A stretch of 64,000 bases of DNA. It comes from Lascolabacillus massiliensis. GTDB lineage: Bacteria > Bacteroidota > Bacteroidia > Bacteroidales > Dysgonomonadaceae. The stretch is taken from contig NZ_CTEJ01000002.1 in assembly GCF_001282625.1 (NCBI RefSeq), forward strand, positions 1,490,501 to 1,554,500, in the 5' to 3' direction. The translations under genes and the position numbers were made by a program. Shown here piece after piece: positions 1-8,835 of this stretch. Position 1 is the first letter of the stretch. Each line of letters starts with the position of its first letter. Under the pieces are notes generated by a model. That model saw nothing but the letters and a program-made list of their open reading frames with translations, did not search any database and had not been told where the DNA came from.

Positions 1-1286
1 AGCAAAACAACACAACAGTACGCACTGAGTTGGTAGCGGGAGTTATTACCTTTCTGACCATGTCGTATATATTAGTTGTGAATCCAAATATTTTGAGTGC
101 TGCAGGAATGGACAAGTCAGCTCTGTTTACTGCAACTGCCCTTGCAAGTGTTTTAGGTACATTGTTTATGGCATTTATTCCTAATCTGCCTATAGCACAG
201 GCACCTGGAATGGGGCTTAACTCATTCTTTGCATTCTCTGTTGTACTGGGACTAGGATATTCATGGCAAATGGCTTTAACCGCCGTATTCATTGAAGGTA
301 TCATCTTTATATTACTTACTTTTTTCAATGTTCGTGAATTGATTGTAAAGAGTATTCCAAGTACAATAAAATATGCAATTCCTGTAGGGATTGGACTTTT
401 CATCACTTTGTTGGGGTTACAGAATGCAGGACTTATCGTAAAAGATGATAATACTATGTTAACTCTGGGATCAATGTCTGATCCCCATGTTTGGGTTGCA
501 TCTTTAGGTCTTATCCTGACTGCTGTTTTATATTTTAAGAATGTACACGGATCTTTCCTGATAGGTATTGTTGCAGCAACTATTTTTGGTTTGATATTAG
601 GTCTTGTTCAGATGCCAACCGGCGGTCTTGTTTCATTGCCACCTGATATATCTCCTGTTTTTGTGAAATTTGAATGGAGCAACATTTTCACACTGGATAT
701 GTTAATTATAGTTTTCACTTTCTTGTTTGTAAACCTTTTTGATACAATAGGAACACTGCTTGGTGTTGCATCAAAAATTGGTATAACAGATAAGGATGGA
801 AGCTTCCCTCAAATAAAGAAAGCACTTTTCGCCGATGCATTAGGTACAACATTTGGTGCTGTATTAGGTACAAGTACTGTGACATCATATGTAGAGAGTG
901 CTTCTGGTGTTGCAGCCGGTGGTAAAACAGGTTTGACATCACTTTCAACAGCAATGATGTTTGTACTGGCACTGTTCCTTGCTCCATTGTTTTTAATGGT
1001 ACCTGCATCAGCAACTGCTCCTGCACTTATTTTGGTAGGGCTGTTTATGATTACTTCAGTTGTAAAAATTAACTTCAGCGATATGACAGAAGCATTGCCC
1101 GCTTTCCTCACTATAGTTATGATGCCATTTGCATTCAGCATAGCACAGGGTATTGTTTTTGGTATGTTGTCTTTTGTATTCCTGAAAGCGTTAAGTGGAA
1201 AGTGGAAACATATTTCTATTACAATGTGGGTAATATTTGTGCTATTTATAATAAAACTTGTATTGGATGGAATGCAGGTTCTATAG
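1..1286 (+). CDS. NCS2-family purine/nucleobase permease (N-terminus cut by window edge)
   Basis: This is a membrane permease of the NCS2 family, AzgA/PbuG (guanine/hypoxanthine) branch, which takes up purine bases by cation symport across the inner membrane. The frame is open from base 3 to the left edge, and residues before the in-window TTG read QNNTTVRTEL, so the true start lies outside the window. The family signature is clear: the early segment GVITFLTMSYILVVNP, the QAPGMGLN substrate-site loop, the VNLFDTIGTLLGV helix with its Asp, and the GTSTVTSYVESASGV loop. About 12 hydrophobic segments are visible. It ends 16 bases before the glycosyltransferase gene. Which purine it carries cannot be told from sequence. 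A second, distinct NCS2 gene (uracil type) lies near 38.3 kb. Confidence 0.93.
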   Translation, partial: QNNTTVRTELVAGVITFLTMSYILVVNPNILSAAGMDKSALFTATALASVLGTLFMAFIPNLPIAQAPGMGLNSFFAFSVVLGLGYSWQMALTAVFIEGIIFILLTFFNVRELIVKSIPSTIKYAIPVGIGLFITLLGLQNAGLIVKDDNTMLTLGSMSDPHVWVASLGLILTAVLYFKNVHGSFLIGIVAATIFGLILGLVQMPTGGLVSLPPDISPVFVKFEWSNIFTLDMLIIVFTFLFVNLFDTIGTLLGVASKIGITDKDGSFPQIKKALFADALGTTFGAVLGTSTVTSYVESASGVAAGGKTGLTSLSTAMMFVLALFLAPLFLMVPASATAPALILVGLFMITSVVKINFSDMTEALPAFLTIVMMPFAFSIAQGIVFGMLSFVFLKALSGKWKHISITMWVIFVLFIIKLVLDGMQVL

Positions 1287-1302
1287 TATAGAATAATATG
1301 TA

Positions 1303-3012
1303 ATGTTAAAGTCACAATTTTGGTGTACTGTAAAAACCAGGCAGATATTTATATTATTAATATTTGCTTGGTTTTTAATTAATATCATCCAGTCTCTTTT
1401 TACTGAAATTGGGAATGATGAGGCCTATTATTGGGTCTATTCTCAGTATCCGGATTGGGGATATTTTGATCACCCTCCAATGATAGCTTTAGTAATCAAA
1501 ATTGGGACTTTACTTGCCGGAAATACTTTAATTGGAGTACGTCTGGTAGTAATGATACTACAGCTGGTTTATCTTTTTGTACTCTACAAGTTATCCGAGT
1601 TAAAAGAAACAAGAGAGAATGTAATTCTCTTTTTCTTAGTCTCACTTTCAGTTGTAATGCTTCAGGCTTACGGATTCGTAGCAACACCGGATTCAGTGCT
1701 GCTTTTTTTTACTGTTTTATTCCTGTGGAGCTACAGGTATTATTTAAGGAGTGACTATTCCTTAAAAGGAGCTTTACTGATGGCTCTGTTTATGGCAGGC
1801 TTAATGTATAGTAAATATCATGGAGCACTTATAATACTTTTTGTTATTCTGTCAAACCTTAAACTGTTTAAAAAGAGCACTTTCTATTATTCTGTACTTT
1901 CTGTAATAGTTCTCTACATTCCACATATACTGTGGCAGGTAAATCACGATTTTCCATCAATAAAATACCATCTTATAGATCGGTCAGCTGGATTTAAATG
2001 GAATAACATTATTGATTATATCCTTAATCAGTTGCCAGTATTTAATCCTTTTACACTAATAGCAGGAATTTATGTTCTGTTTATCAATAAAAAAGGAGAT
2101 CTATTCAATAGAGCATTAAAATTTTTAATGGCTGGGTTTTTAATATTCTTCGCATTATGGACATTTAAGAGTCGTGTCGAACCCCACTGGACAATAGCTG
2201 CTTCCATTCCAATGGTAATTATGATATTAAGAGAAGCTGTTGAAAACCAGAATTTAAAACGTTATCTTTACAGAGTTGTTGCGCCATCTTTAATTTTGGT
2301 ATTTGCTGCTCGACTTTTTCTCATGATAGATATTCTGCCAATAAAAACAGAGTGGCATGGAGATAAAAAGAGGCTTGAGGATCTTTATGCTTTTGCAGGT
2401 GAACGCCCTGTTGTGTTTACATCCGGTTTTCAGATGCCTTCAAAGTACAGATTCTATACAGGCGGTGAAGCACACGCAATGGGAGCATTAAATTATCGGA
2501 ATACGCAATATGATATCTGGAGGTTTGACGAGAGTTATGTTGATCATCAAGTTGTAATAGATTTCAGGAATGATACAACAGGAGTTGTACCAACTATCAG
2601 TGGAGAGTCTGTTTTTAATTTGAAAGAGGTGCTGCATTATCAACCTTATAAAAGGCTTGAGGTAATTCCTGATATCAACAATACTCCACTGTCAACCAAG
2701 AGTGTTAACGAGATGGGTGTGAAAATTGTGAATCCTTACAATAATACATACAATATTAATCATCCATCAATGCCATTACAAATTTATCTTGTATTCATAA
2801 CAGAAAAGGATGGTAAATTAGTTAGAGAGAGATTGGCTGCTATATCCGAATTTGATTCAAATGAAATATATTCAGGAGAAACTGTTTCAGGGAAGATATT
2901 AATTGATTTATCTGAATATTCTGCAGGTGTATATGATGTATATTTTGCTGCTGGAACCCCGGGAGTATATCCGGCAACTTTGAGTAAACCTGTGAAAGTT
3001 ACATTCGAATGA
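1303..3012 (+). CDS. GT39/ArnT-like membrane glycosyltransferase
   Basis: This is a polytopic inner-membrane glycosyltransferase of the GT39 (PMT_2/ArnT-like) fold. Such enzymes transfer a sugar from a polyprenyl-phosphate donor to a lipid or protein acceptor on the periplasmic face. After the first membrane helix (residues about 15-33) comes the acidic motif GNDEAYYW (Asp39-Glu40, the usual catalytic/metal site), followed by GYFDHPP at about 53-59. Many further helices run to about residue 340. The last 200 residues are a soluble, probably periplasmic domain. The stop overlaps the start of the GtrA gene by 4 bases (ATGA), so the two are translationally coupled. GtrA proteins flip or support polyprenyl-linked sugars, which fits a lipid-linked donor. 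The sugar and acceptor are unknown. Confidence 0.85.
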   Translation: MLKSQFWCTVKTRQIFILLIFAWFLINIIQSLFTEIGNDEAYYWVYSQYPDWGYFDHPPMIALVIKIGTLLAGNTLIGVRLVVMILQLVYLFVLYKLSELKETRENVILFFLVSLSVVMLQAYGFVATPDSVLLFFTVLFLWSYRYYLRSDYSLKGALLMALFMAGLMYSKYHGALIILFVILSNLKLFKKSTFYYSVLSVIVLYIPHILWQVNHDFPSIKYHLIDRSAGFKWNNIIDYILNQLPVFNPFTLIAGIYVLFINKKGDLFNRALKFLMAGFLIFFALWTFKSRVEPHWTIAASIPMVIMILREAVENQNLKRYLYRVVAPSLILVFAARLFLMIDILPIKTEWHGDKKRLEDLYAFAGERPVVFTSGFQMPSKYRFYTGGEAHAMGALNYRNTQYDIWRFDESYVDHQVVIDFRNDTTGVVPTISGESVFNLKEVLHYQPYKRLEVIPDINNTPLSTKSVNEMGVKIVNPYNNTYNINHPSMPLQIYLVFITEKDGKLVRERLAAISEFDSNEIYSGETVSGKILIDLSEYSAGVYDVYFAAGTPGVYPATLSKPVKVTFE

Positions 3013-3392
3013 TTATAGAGCTGATAATTAAATTTTTAAAATTTGGTATTGTTGGTTTATCCGGAACAGCAATAGATTTTCTTTTCACATGGATATGCAA
3101 AGAGAAACTAAAGTGGAATAAGTTCATTTCTAACTCTATAGGGTTTTCTATTGCAGCCACTTCAAATTATATTTTAAACAGAATCTGGACGTTCGAGAGT
3201 AACAATCCAGAAGTTAGTCGTGAATATTTATCCTTTTTCTTTATTTCATCAATAGGGCTGGCATTGAATAATCTCTTTGTCTTTCTGTTTAACGAAAAGC
3301 TAAAGTTCAATTTCTATTTGTCAAAAGCATTTGCTATAACATTGGTGGCAATATGGAATTTCATCCCTAATTATTTGTTTACTTTTAGATGA
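3009..3392 (+). CDS. GtrA-family membrane protein
   Basis: This 127-residue protein has four predicted membrane helices and matches the GtrA/DPMS-associated family. The N-terminal pattern KFLKFGIVGLSGTAIDFLFTW and the C-terminal FIPNYLFTFR are typical. GtrA proteins are thought to act in transfer or flipping of undecaprenyl-phosphate-linked sugars. It starts inside the last codons of the GT39 gene (4-base overlap), so the pair probably forms one functional unit: GtrA handles the lipid-linked sugar and the GT39 enzyme attaches it. I see no terminator directly after it. About 40 bases later the efp promoter begins. Confidence 0.88.
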   Translation: MIIELIIKFLKFGIVGLSGTAIDFLFTWICKEKLKWNKFISNSIGFSIAATSNYILNRIWTFESNNPEVSREYLSFFFISSIGLALNNLFVFLFNEKLKFNFYLSKAFAITLVAIWNFIPNYLFTFR

Positions 3393-3433
3393 ACCCCAGG
3401 TATTATTCATTTGCATTTTTCGCAGTAAATAGT

Positions 3434-3441
3434 TACTTTTG
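3434..3441 (+). promoter_or_regulatory. Bacteroidota -7 promoter element of efp
   Basis: TACTTTTG matches the Bacteroidota sigma-ABfr -7 consensus TAnnTTTG. It lies 48 bases before the efp ATG, predicting a leader of about 40 bases. No convincing -33 TTTG is visible. Confidence 0.6.
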
Positions 3442-3489
3442 CACTCAAATACAATTAATTATCTTATAGTATAACAATTACAAAATTTT

Positions 3490-4053
3490 ATGGCAACAAC
3501 CGCTGATTTCAGGAACGGAATGTGCATCGAACTTGAAGGACAATATTACTTTATTGTAGAATTCCTTCATGTAAAACCAGGTAAAGGTGCGGCTTTCGTT
3601 CGTACAAAACTTAGAAATGTTACCACTGGCAGGGTACTAGATAAAACATTCAATTCCGGTGTAAAAGTTGATGAAGTTAGAATAGAAAGAAGACCATTTC
3701 AATATCTCTATAAAGATGATATGGGATACAACTTCATGAATACTGAAACATTCGAACAGATTCCTATTCCGGCTGAACAGATAGAGGGTGTTCAATTCCT
3801 TAAAGAAGGAGATATTGTAGAGGTACAGATTCATGCAGAAAGTGGAACAATTCTGACAGCGGAGATGCCGGTACATGTAGTTCTGGAAGTTACCTATACA
3901 GAGCCGGGCATTAAAGGTGACACTGCAACAAATACATTAAAACCTGCAACTCTGGAGACAGGAGCTGAAGTAAGAGTTCCACTATTCATAGATACAGGTG
4001 AGAAAATTAAAGTAGATACTCGTAATGGCTCTTATGTTGAGAGGGTTAGATAA
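3490..4053 (+). CDS. efp: Elongation factor P
   Basis: EF-P binds the ribosome between the P and E sites and relieves stalling at proline runs. The 187-residue length is standard. The three beta-barrel domains are recognisable: a KOW-like N-terminal domain, then [13 protein letters not shown], then the C-terminal OB domain with the ending [11 protein letters not shown], close to the family signature. The tip of the domain I loop reads KPGKGAAF with Lys32 at the position that is post-translationally modified in other bacteria. No modification enzyme (EpmA, EpmB, EarP, YmfI) is encoded in this window. It has its own promoter and is followed by a strong terminator, so it is monocistronic. Confidence 0.97.
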   Translation: MATTADFRNGMCIELEGQYYFIVEFLHVKPGKGAAFVRTKLRNVTTGRVLDKTFNSGVKVDEVRIERRPFQYLYKDDMGYNFMNTETFEQIPIPAEQIEGVQFLKEGDIVEVQIHAESGTILTAEMPVHVVLEVTYTEPGIKGDTATNTLKPATLETGAEVRVPLFIDTGEKIKVDTRNGSYVERVR

Positions 4054-4081
4054 TGAGTTGTTGAAATAGTATAAAACATTA

Positions 4082-4114
4082 AAGCAGGACTAATATTGGG
4101 TCCTGCTTTTTTTT
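4082..4114 (+). terminator. Intrinsic terminator of efp
   Basis: The arms GCAGGAC (4084-4090) and GTCCTGC (4100-4106) are perfectly complementary across a 9-base loop, and eight T follow. It sits about 30 bases after the efp stop. Confidence 0.9.
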
Positions 4115-4127
4115 GGAAAAAACTTAC

Positions 4128-4135
4128 TATATTTG
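4128..4135 (+). promoter_or_regulatory. -7 promoter element of radC
   Basis: TATATTTG matches TAnnTTTG, directly after the efp terminator and 26 bases before the radC ATG. Confidence 0.6.
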
Positions 4136-4160
4136 CTCTGTTAAAGAGTGGTAATATATC

Positions 4161-4850
4161 ATGAGCAAGTTAAGTATAAAGCAATGGGCTGAAGAAGATC
4201 GGCCCAGAGAAAAGTTATTATTGAAAGGAGTTAACTCATTATCTGACTCAGAGTTGATAGCTATACTAATTGGTTCCGGTAATAGTAAACAAACTGCAGT
4301 AGAGCTTGGAAAAAGCATATTGAAAGAAGCAGATAACGATCTGAATAAACTTGCCAGGATGAGTGTCACTGATTTGATAAGAAATTTCAAGGGTATAGGA
4401 GAAGCAAAAGCTGTAACCATAACTGCAGCACTTGAACTTGGACGAAGGAGAAAAGCCTGTGAGCCTGTTAAACGAAGGAAAATTACATCTTCAAGAATAG
4501 CATATGAAGAGTTTGTTCCCAGGCTTACCGACTTGAATCATGAGGAGACCTGGGTAATATTTACGGACAGATCAAATAAAGTAATAAAGGAGTTACAGGT
4601 AAGCAGAGGTGGTATATCAGGAACGGTTGTTGATATCAGGTTAATATTACGTGAAGCATTAAAATTTTACGCTTCAGGTATCTTTTTAGGACATAATCAC
4701 CCATCTGATAACTGCAGACCCAGTCCGCAAGATATCCAAATAACAAAAAAACTGAAAGAGGCTACTCAATGGATGGATATAGTATTATTAGATCACATCA
4801 TTGTTTGTGGAGACCGATATTTTAGTTTCGCAGATGAGGGTATCATCTGA
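4161..4850 (+). CDS. radC: RadC/JAB1-MPN family protein
   Basis: This 229-residue protein has the full RadC layout. The N-terminal UPF0758 region contains RPREKLLLKGVNSLSDSELIAIL, continues into a helix-hairpin-helix (FKGIGEAKAVTI), and ends in an MPN/JAMM metalloprotease-like domain. The metal motif GHNHPSD is intact (His178, His180) with the usual Pro-Ser-Pro-Gln-Asp downstream. The name radC is historical: a role in DNA repair was withdrawn for E. coli and the biochemical function is not settled. It has its own promoter and lies in a chromosomal, not mobile, setting here. Confidence 0.95.
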   Translation: MSKLSIKQWAEEDRPREKLLLKGVNSLSDSELIAILIGSGNSKQTAVELGKSILKEADNDLNKLARMSVTDLIRNFKGIGEAKAVTITAALELGRRRKACEPVKRRKITSSRIAYEEFVPRLTDLNHEETWVIFTDRSNKVIKELQVSRGGISGTVVDIRLILREALKFYASGIFLGHNHPSDNCRPSPQDIQITKKLKEATQWMDIVLLDHIIVCGDRYFSFADEGII

Positions 4851-4900
4851 ATTATTTAAACAATCAGGCCATATTTCGGTTTAATAAAAAAGATTAGATT

Positions 4901-5218
4901 ATGAACGAAGAACTACAAGCATTACAAGATAAAATAGTGGTCATGCTGCGTACATGTTATGACCCGGAGATCCCGGTAAACATTTACGATTTAGGCATGA
5001 TTTACGATGTTGATATTGATGAAAATAATAATGTCACCATCGAAATGACATTTACTTCTCCCGCATGTCCTGCGGCGGACTTCATTCTGATGGATGTGCA
5101 GATGAAAGTTGAGTCAATTGAAGAAGTGAATAGTGTAAACCTTAATCTTACATTTGATCCTCCCTGGGATCAGTCAATGATGAGCGAAGAAGCTATGCTG
5201 GAATTAGGAATGCTGTAA
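4901..5218 (+). CDS. SufT/MIP18-family (DUF59) Fe-S maturation protein
   Basis: This 105-residue protein is a single DUF59/MIP18 domain. The signature CYDPEIPVNIYDLGMIYDV and the strand-loop SPACPAAD with its conserved Cys are present. Homologues (SufT, PaaD, eukaryotic CIA2) help load iron-sulfur clusters onto target proteins. No suf genes lie nearby in the window. It is 31 bases before lpxH and probably shares its transcript. The functional assignment is at family level only. Confidence 0.9.
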   Translation: MNEELQALQDKIVVMLRTCYDPEIPVNIYDLGMIYDVDIDENNNVTIEMTFTSPACPAADFILMDVQMKVESIEEVNSVNLNLTFDPPWDQSMMSEEAMLELGML

Positions 5219-5249
5219 GAACTATAAGATACTTTGAAAGACAAATATT

Positions 5250-5993
5250 GTGAGTAAAAAAGTATATTTTCTTGCTGACGCCCATCTTGGAGCAAAAACA
5301 CATCCTGATTCCCTTGAGGCAGAGAAGAAGCTCTGTCGTTGGCTTGACCATGTTAAGGAAGATGCGTCTGCAATTTACCTGATGGGAGATATATTCGACT
5401 ATTGGTTTGAGTATAAGTATGTTGTTCCTAGGGGGTTTACGCGGCTGCTCGGTAAGCTTGCAGAAGTTACTGACAATGGGGTAGAAGTTCATTTCTTTAT
5501 TGGTAATCACGATATATGGATTACAGATTATCTGTCTAAAGAGTGTGGATTGATTTTGCACTTGAAACCCATAATTACTGAAATTCAAGGTAAAAAGTTT
5601 TTTCTTGCTCATGGAGATGGCTTAGGAGACGGTTCCAGGTCATTTAGATTTCTAAGAAAATTATTTCATAATAAATTTTTGCAAAAATGCTTCTCAGGAA
5701 TTCATCCAAGATGGACTGTACCTTTAGCCCATGCATGGTCGAGTGATAGTCGCGAAAAAGGAGGCGTCGTTGGATACTTGGGAGAAGAAAATGAATACCT
5801 GATACAGTACTCTAAAGACAAATTAAAGGAGATACAGGATATAGATTATTTTATCTATGGTCATCGTCATATATTGATCAATTTGCCAATTGCAGAACAT
5901 AGCCGGGTTGTTATACTTGGTGATTGGATTACTCTCTTTTCATATGCAGTTTTTGATGGAAACTCCATTAAGCTGGAAAATTGGGAAATGTGA
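5250..5993 (+). CDS. lpxH: UDP-2,3-diacylglucosamine diphosphatase LpxH
   Basis: LpxH hydrolyses UDP-2,3-diacylglucosamine to lipid X and UMP at the inner face of the cytoplasmic membrane, in lipid A synthesis. The calcineurin-like metallophosphatase motifs are all present: DAH (Asp10, His12), GDIFDYW (Asp47), GNHD (Asn86, His87), HGDG (His121) and GHRH (His205, His207). The start is GTG (5250), which puts the first strand KVYFLAD at the normal distance from the N-terminus. The next lipid A step, lpxB, is encoded at 20.6 kb. A generic YbbF-type phosphoesterase is the alternative, but length and motifs fit LpxH well. Confidence 0.9.
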   Translation: MSKKVYFLADAHLGAKTHPDSLEAEKKLCRWLDHVKEDASAIYLMGDIFDYWFEYKYVVPRGFTRLLGKLAEVTDNGVEVHFFIGNHDIWITDYLSKECGLILHLKPIITEIQGKKFFLAHGDGLGDGSRSFRFLRKLFHNKFLQKCFSGIHPRWTVPLAHAWSSDSREKGGVVGYLGEENEYLIQYSKDKLKEIQDIDYFIYGHRHILINLPIAEHSRVVILGDWITLFSYAVFDGNSIKLENWEM

Positions 5994-6049
5994 TATAAAA
6001 AAACCAGATTGCATTAATTCTTTAATTATAACTATTTAAATTTACTAAA

Positions 6050-6781
6050 ATGAGAACGAATTGGCTAATACTAATTTCTATCTTACTATTTACTTCCTGC
6101 TCTGCAGCAAAAGTTAACCTAAACGAACTTACAAAAGCAGAAGAAAAACAAGGCTGGACATTGCTGTTTAATGGAAAGGATTTTACTGGTTGGCGTCAGT
6201 ATAATGGTAACAGTGTACCGGATAACTGGACTATCGAGGATGGTGCCATGAAGGTATTCAAAGCTGAAAGAGCCAGACCTGGTCAGGGAGTAGGAGGTGA
6301 TATGATCTTTTTTCCAAAGAAATTTAAGAATTTTGAATTATCAATAGACTGGAAAACTGAAAAAGAGGGTAATTCCGGAATATTCTACTATGTAAGAGAA
6401 GAGAAAGGCAAAGCAATTTACAACTCTGCACCTGAAGTACAAATCTTAGACAATGAATATGCAAGTGATAACAAGATTGATTCACATCTTGCAGGCTCTT
6501 TATATGATATGCTTCCGGCAGATCCTAAAACCGTTAATCCTTATGGAGAATGGAATAATATAGTAATACGAGTTAAGGATGGTAAAGTAACTCATACTCA
6601 GAATGGTGTGAAGGTAGTTGAATATACACTTTGGTCTGATGAATGGGACGAGTTGGTTGAAAACAGTAAATTTAAAAATTTCCCTGGTTTTCAGGAAGGT
6701 ATCTCAAAAGAGGGCTATATTGGACTACAAGATCACGGATATTCGATCTGGTTCCGTAATATAAAAATAAGAGAGTTATAA
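6050..6781 (+). CDS. DUF1080 (3-keto-disaccharide hydrolase-like) lipoprotein
   Basis: The N-terminus (residues 1-17) is a lipoprotein signal ending in LLFTSCS, so Cys16 would be lipidated and the protein exported. The rest is one DUF1080 domain, a concanavalin-like jelly roll. It contains GWTLLFNGKDFTGW, WKTEKEGNSGIFYYVRE, PEVQILDNEY and the C-terminal GYIGLQDHGYSIWFRNIKIREL, all standard for the family. Some DUF1080 proteins cleave 3-keto-disaccharides made by periplasmic GMC or Gfo/Idh oxidoreductases; no such partner lies nearby, so the substrate is open. A terminator follows. Confidence 0.9.
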   Translation: MRTNWLILISILLFTSCSAAKVNLNELTKAEEKQGWTLLFNGKDFTGWRQYNGNSVPDNWTIEDGAMKVFKAERARPGQGVGGDMIFFPKKFKNFELSIDWKTEKEGNSGIFYYVREEKGKAIYNSAPEVQILDNEYASDNKIDSHLAGSLYDMLPADPKTVNPYGEWNNIVIRVKDGKVTHTQNGVKVVEYTLWSDEWDELVENSKFKNFPGFQEGISKEGYIGLQDHGYSIWFRNIKIREL

Positions 6782-6790
6782 AAAGTCTAG

Positions 6791-6820
6791 GGGTTACTAA
6801 TTAATAGTAACCCTTTTTTT
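6791..6820 (+). terminator. Terminator after the DUF1080 gene
   Basis: The arms GGGTTACTA (6791-6799) and TAGTAACCC (6805-6813) are a perfect 9-bp inverted repeat, and seven T follow. The T-run touches the last codon of the minus-strand TrmH gene, so it serves chiefly the plus strand. Confidence 0.9.
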
Positions 6821-7352
6821 ACTTTAGATTCTTAAAGAAATCCCAAATTACAATACCAGCTGTAACGGAAACATTCAGAGAGTGTTTTGTTCCATACTGA
6901 GGAATCTCAATACAGCCATCTGAAGCATTTACCACTTCCTGATCTACGCCATGTACTTCATGACCCAGTATGATTGCATATTTCTTGTTTTTATCCAATT
7001 GTATGTTTTCCAATGATATACTATTTTCAGCCTGTTCTATCGAATATATATAATACCCCTCTTTCTTTAGTGTGTTAAGCGCACTAACTGTATGATTAAA
7101 GTATCGCCATTTTACTGAATCTTCTGCACCAAGGGCTGTTTTATGTATCTCTACATTTGGAGGTGTAGCAGTAATTCCACAGAGTAAAACCTCCTCAATC
7201 CTAAAAGCATCACATGTTCTGAAAACAGAACCAATATTATTTTGACTTCTTACGTTGTCCAGGACCACAACAAGTGGTGTTTTTTCTGCTTCGCGGAACT
7301 CCTCAATATTAATTCTACCCAGTTCCTCAAGTTTTAATTTTCTTCTTTTCAT
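6819..7352 (-). CDS. TrmH/SpoU-family RNA 2'-O-methyltransferase
   Basis: This is a SPOUT-class methyltransferase that would 2'-O-methylate a ribose in tRNA or rRNA using SAM. The three SpoU motifs are visible: RSQNNIGSVFRTCDAF, AIILGHEVHGV, and the knot-forming SLNVSVTAG near the C-terminus. At about 177 residues it is the short form without an L30e-like N-terminal domain. I take the ATG at 7352 rather than the GTG 15 bases upstream, since the N-terminus MKRRKLKLEEL resembles family members. It is probably the last gene of the long minus-strand unit, 44 bases after the GT2 gene. The target nucleotide is unknown. Confidence 0.92.
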   Translation of the reverse strand: MKRRKLKLEELGRINIEEFREAEKTPLVVVLDNVRSQNNIGSVFRTCDAFRIEEVLLCGITATPPNVEIHKTALGAEDSVKWRYFNHTVSALNTLKKEGYYIYSIEQAENSISLENIQLDKNKKYAIILGHEVHGVDQEVVNASDGCIEIPQYGTKHSLNVSVTAGIVIWDFFKNLK

Positions 7353-7396
7353 ATTAATTGAATACACATAAAAGTATATGATCGAAAAGTAACAGT

Positions 7397-8116
7397 TTAT
7401 TTAATAGCAAATCTTATAATAAACCATATGTGGTGTAGAAAAGTAGAGACCTTCCCATAATGTTTCACCATTATCCTATATCTCTCCTTGAGAGATTTCT
7501 TTCTGTTTAAAGTTGTCACTCCTTCATTAAGGTAGTTAATCAGAAATTGATTTGTATTTATAATAACCTTTGACTTCTTCAGCATTCTAATTGCCCAGTC
7601 AAAATCCGAAGAGAATTTATATTCAAGATCATACTGCTCTGTAATTTCTCGTTTCACTATAAAAGCCTGATGACATACAAGCATGCCCTGTTTAAAACTT
7701 TTCCAGGTAAGCTTATCCGGAGCTTTCAATCTCCTCATATGTAGAAAATTGCCCTCATTATCCACAATTGTAGTTTCTCCATAAATTATGTCAGCCGAAC
7801 TATCAGATTGCATTATTAGTTCTACAGTATTATTAGCGAAAAAAGTATCACCTGCATTTAAGAAGCAGAGATAATCACCAGTAGCCATTTTAATTCCTTT
7901 GTTCATTGCATCATACAATCCATTATCAGGTTCACTAATCCATAATAATTTATCATTATCATATTTGTGAATCAGGTCAATGGTGTGGTCTGTAGACAAG
8001 CCATCAACTATAATATGCTCAATCTCAGGATATGATTGCAAGCAGACGCTTTTTAAAGTACGCTCAAGCGTTTGCTCTGCATTAAATGTTACTGTTATAA
8101 CTGATAATTTTTTCAT
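7397..8116 (-). CDS. Glycosyltransferase family 2
   Basis: This is a soluble GT-A fold glycosyltransferase. The N-terminal KLSVITVTFNAEQTLERTL with QSYPEIEHIIVDGLSTD is the nucleotide-binding half. The sequence DYLCFLNAGDTFF carries the acidic site that replaces a DxD. It resembles colanic-acid-type GT2 enzymes (WcaA/WcaE-like). Its start overlaps the stop of the upstream methyltransferase by 4 bases, and it is one of three glycosyltransferases in the minus-strand unit. It probably adds a sugar to a surface polysaccharide or lipid-linked oligosaccharide; donor and acceptor are unknown. Confidence 0.88.
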   Translation of the reverse strand: MKKLSVITVTFNAEQTLERTLKSVCLQSYPEIEHIIVDGLSTDHTIDLIHKYDNDKLLWISEPDNGLYDAMNKGIKMATGDYLCFLNAGDTFFANNTVELIMQSDSSADIIYGETTIVDNEGNFLHMRRLKAPDKLTWKSFKQGMLVCHQAFIVKREITEQYDLEYKFSSDFDWAIRMLKKSKVIINTNQFLINYLNEGVTTLNRKKSLKERYRIMVKHYGKVSTFLHHIWFIIRFAIK

Positions 8117-8835
8117 TTTCGGGCATATATAGCAATAAAGGGAGATAAAAACCTGCTCTTTATCGGAAATAGTTTTACAACATAACTAAGCATCTTAATC
8201 CATTTCCTTTTGCTTTTATTCTCGGGCTTCGGCTCCAGCCATAACATTGGCTTGCCAATATAATCAACTGTTAAATCTTTTAGATTAAATCCTTTCATTA
8301 TCCTTTCAAGGATAGATATGTCCATTGAGTTTAAGTTATGAGCATCAAGATTTTGTTTGTCGAACCAACGCTGGATTGAGCCATTCAAACCTAGAAAATT
8401 GGGAATAATGATAAGAAGCTGACCATTTTCGGATAGTAATTCAACATGTCGACTAATTACATCTGCAGTATCTTCAAAGTGTTCTATAAACCCGGAAGAA
8501 AACACAATATCATATTTCCTTTCGGAATGAAATGATAAAAAGTCAGCATTTATACACTTAATACTATTTAGAGGCATGTCATTTCTATTTTCAATGCTTC
8601 TTACAATCTCATAATTCAGGTGAAAATCAAGTAAAGTTACATCTTTAACTCCATGTTTATAGAAATATGCAGAGAATATACCCGGGAACCCACCAATATC
8701 AATGAAGCTTTTCCCTCTTGTAAGCAGAGGCATAAACTTTTTAAAAACGACCTTCTTAGGAATCTTATCATATTGATAATTTCCCCAATACTCATCCCAA
8801 TGAACCTGATCAGTTATTTTATTATTACCCTTCAT
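8113..8835 (-). CDS. Class I SAM-dependent methyltransferase
   Basis: The Rossmann SAM-binding motif I reads FIDIGGFPGIFSAYF, followed by an acidic end of strand 2 (LLDFHLNYE) and the motif IV region YDIVFSSGFIEHFED, typical of methyltransferase-11/23 type enzymes. I choose the ATG at 8835, giving 240 residues and an 11-base overlap with the glycosyltransferase upstream; the longer start at 8874 would overlap by 50 bases. Lying between two glycosyltransferase genes with overlapping ends, it most likely methylates a glycan or a lipid-linked sugar, but this rests on context only. Confidence 0.82.
   Translation of the reverse strand: MKGNNKITDQVHWDEYWGNYQYDKIPKKVVFKKFMPLLTRGKSFIDIGGFPGIFSAYFYKHGVKDVTLLDFHLNYEIVRSIENRNDMPLNSIKCINADFLSFHSERKYDIVFSSGFIEHFEDTADVISRHVELLSENGQLLIIIPNFLGLNGSIQRWFDKQNLDAHNLNSMDISILERIMKGFNLKDLTVDYIGKPMLWLEPKPENKSKRKWIKMLSYVVKLFPIKSRFLSPFIAIYARK

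Noticed and set aside
809-1315. Antisense frames within the permease at the left edge
   Set aside because: They are complementary shadows of a strongly supported NCS2 gene with biased composition.
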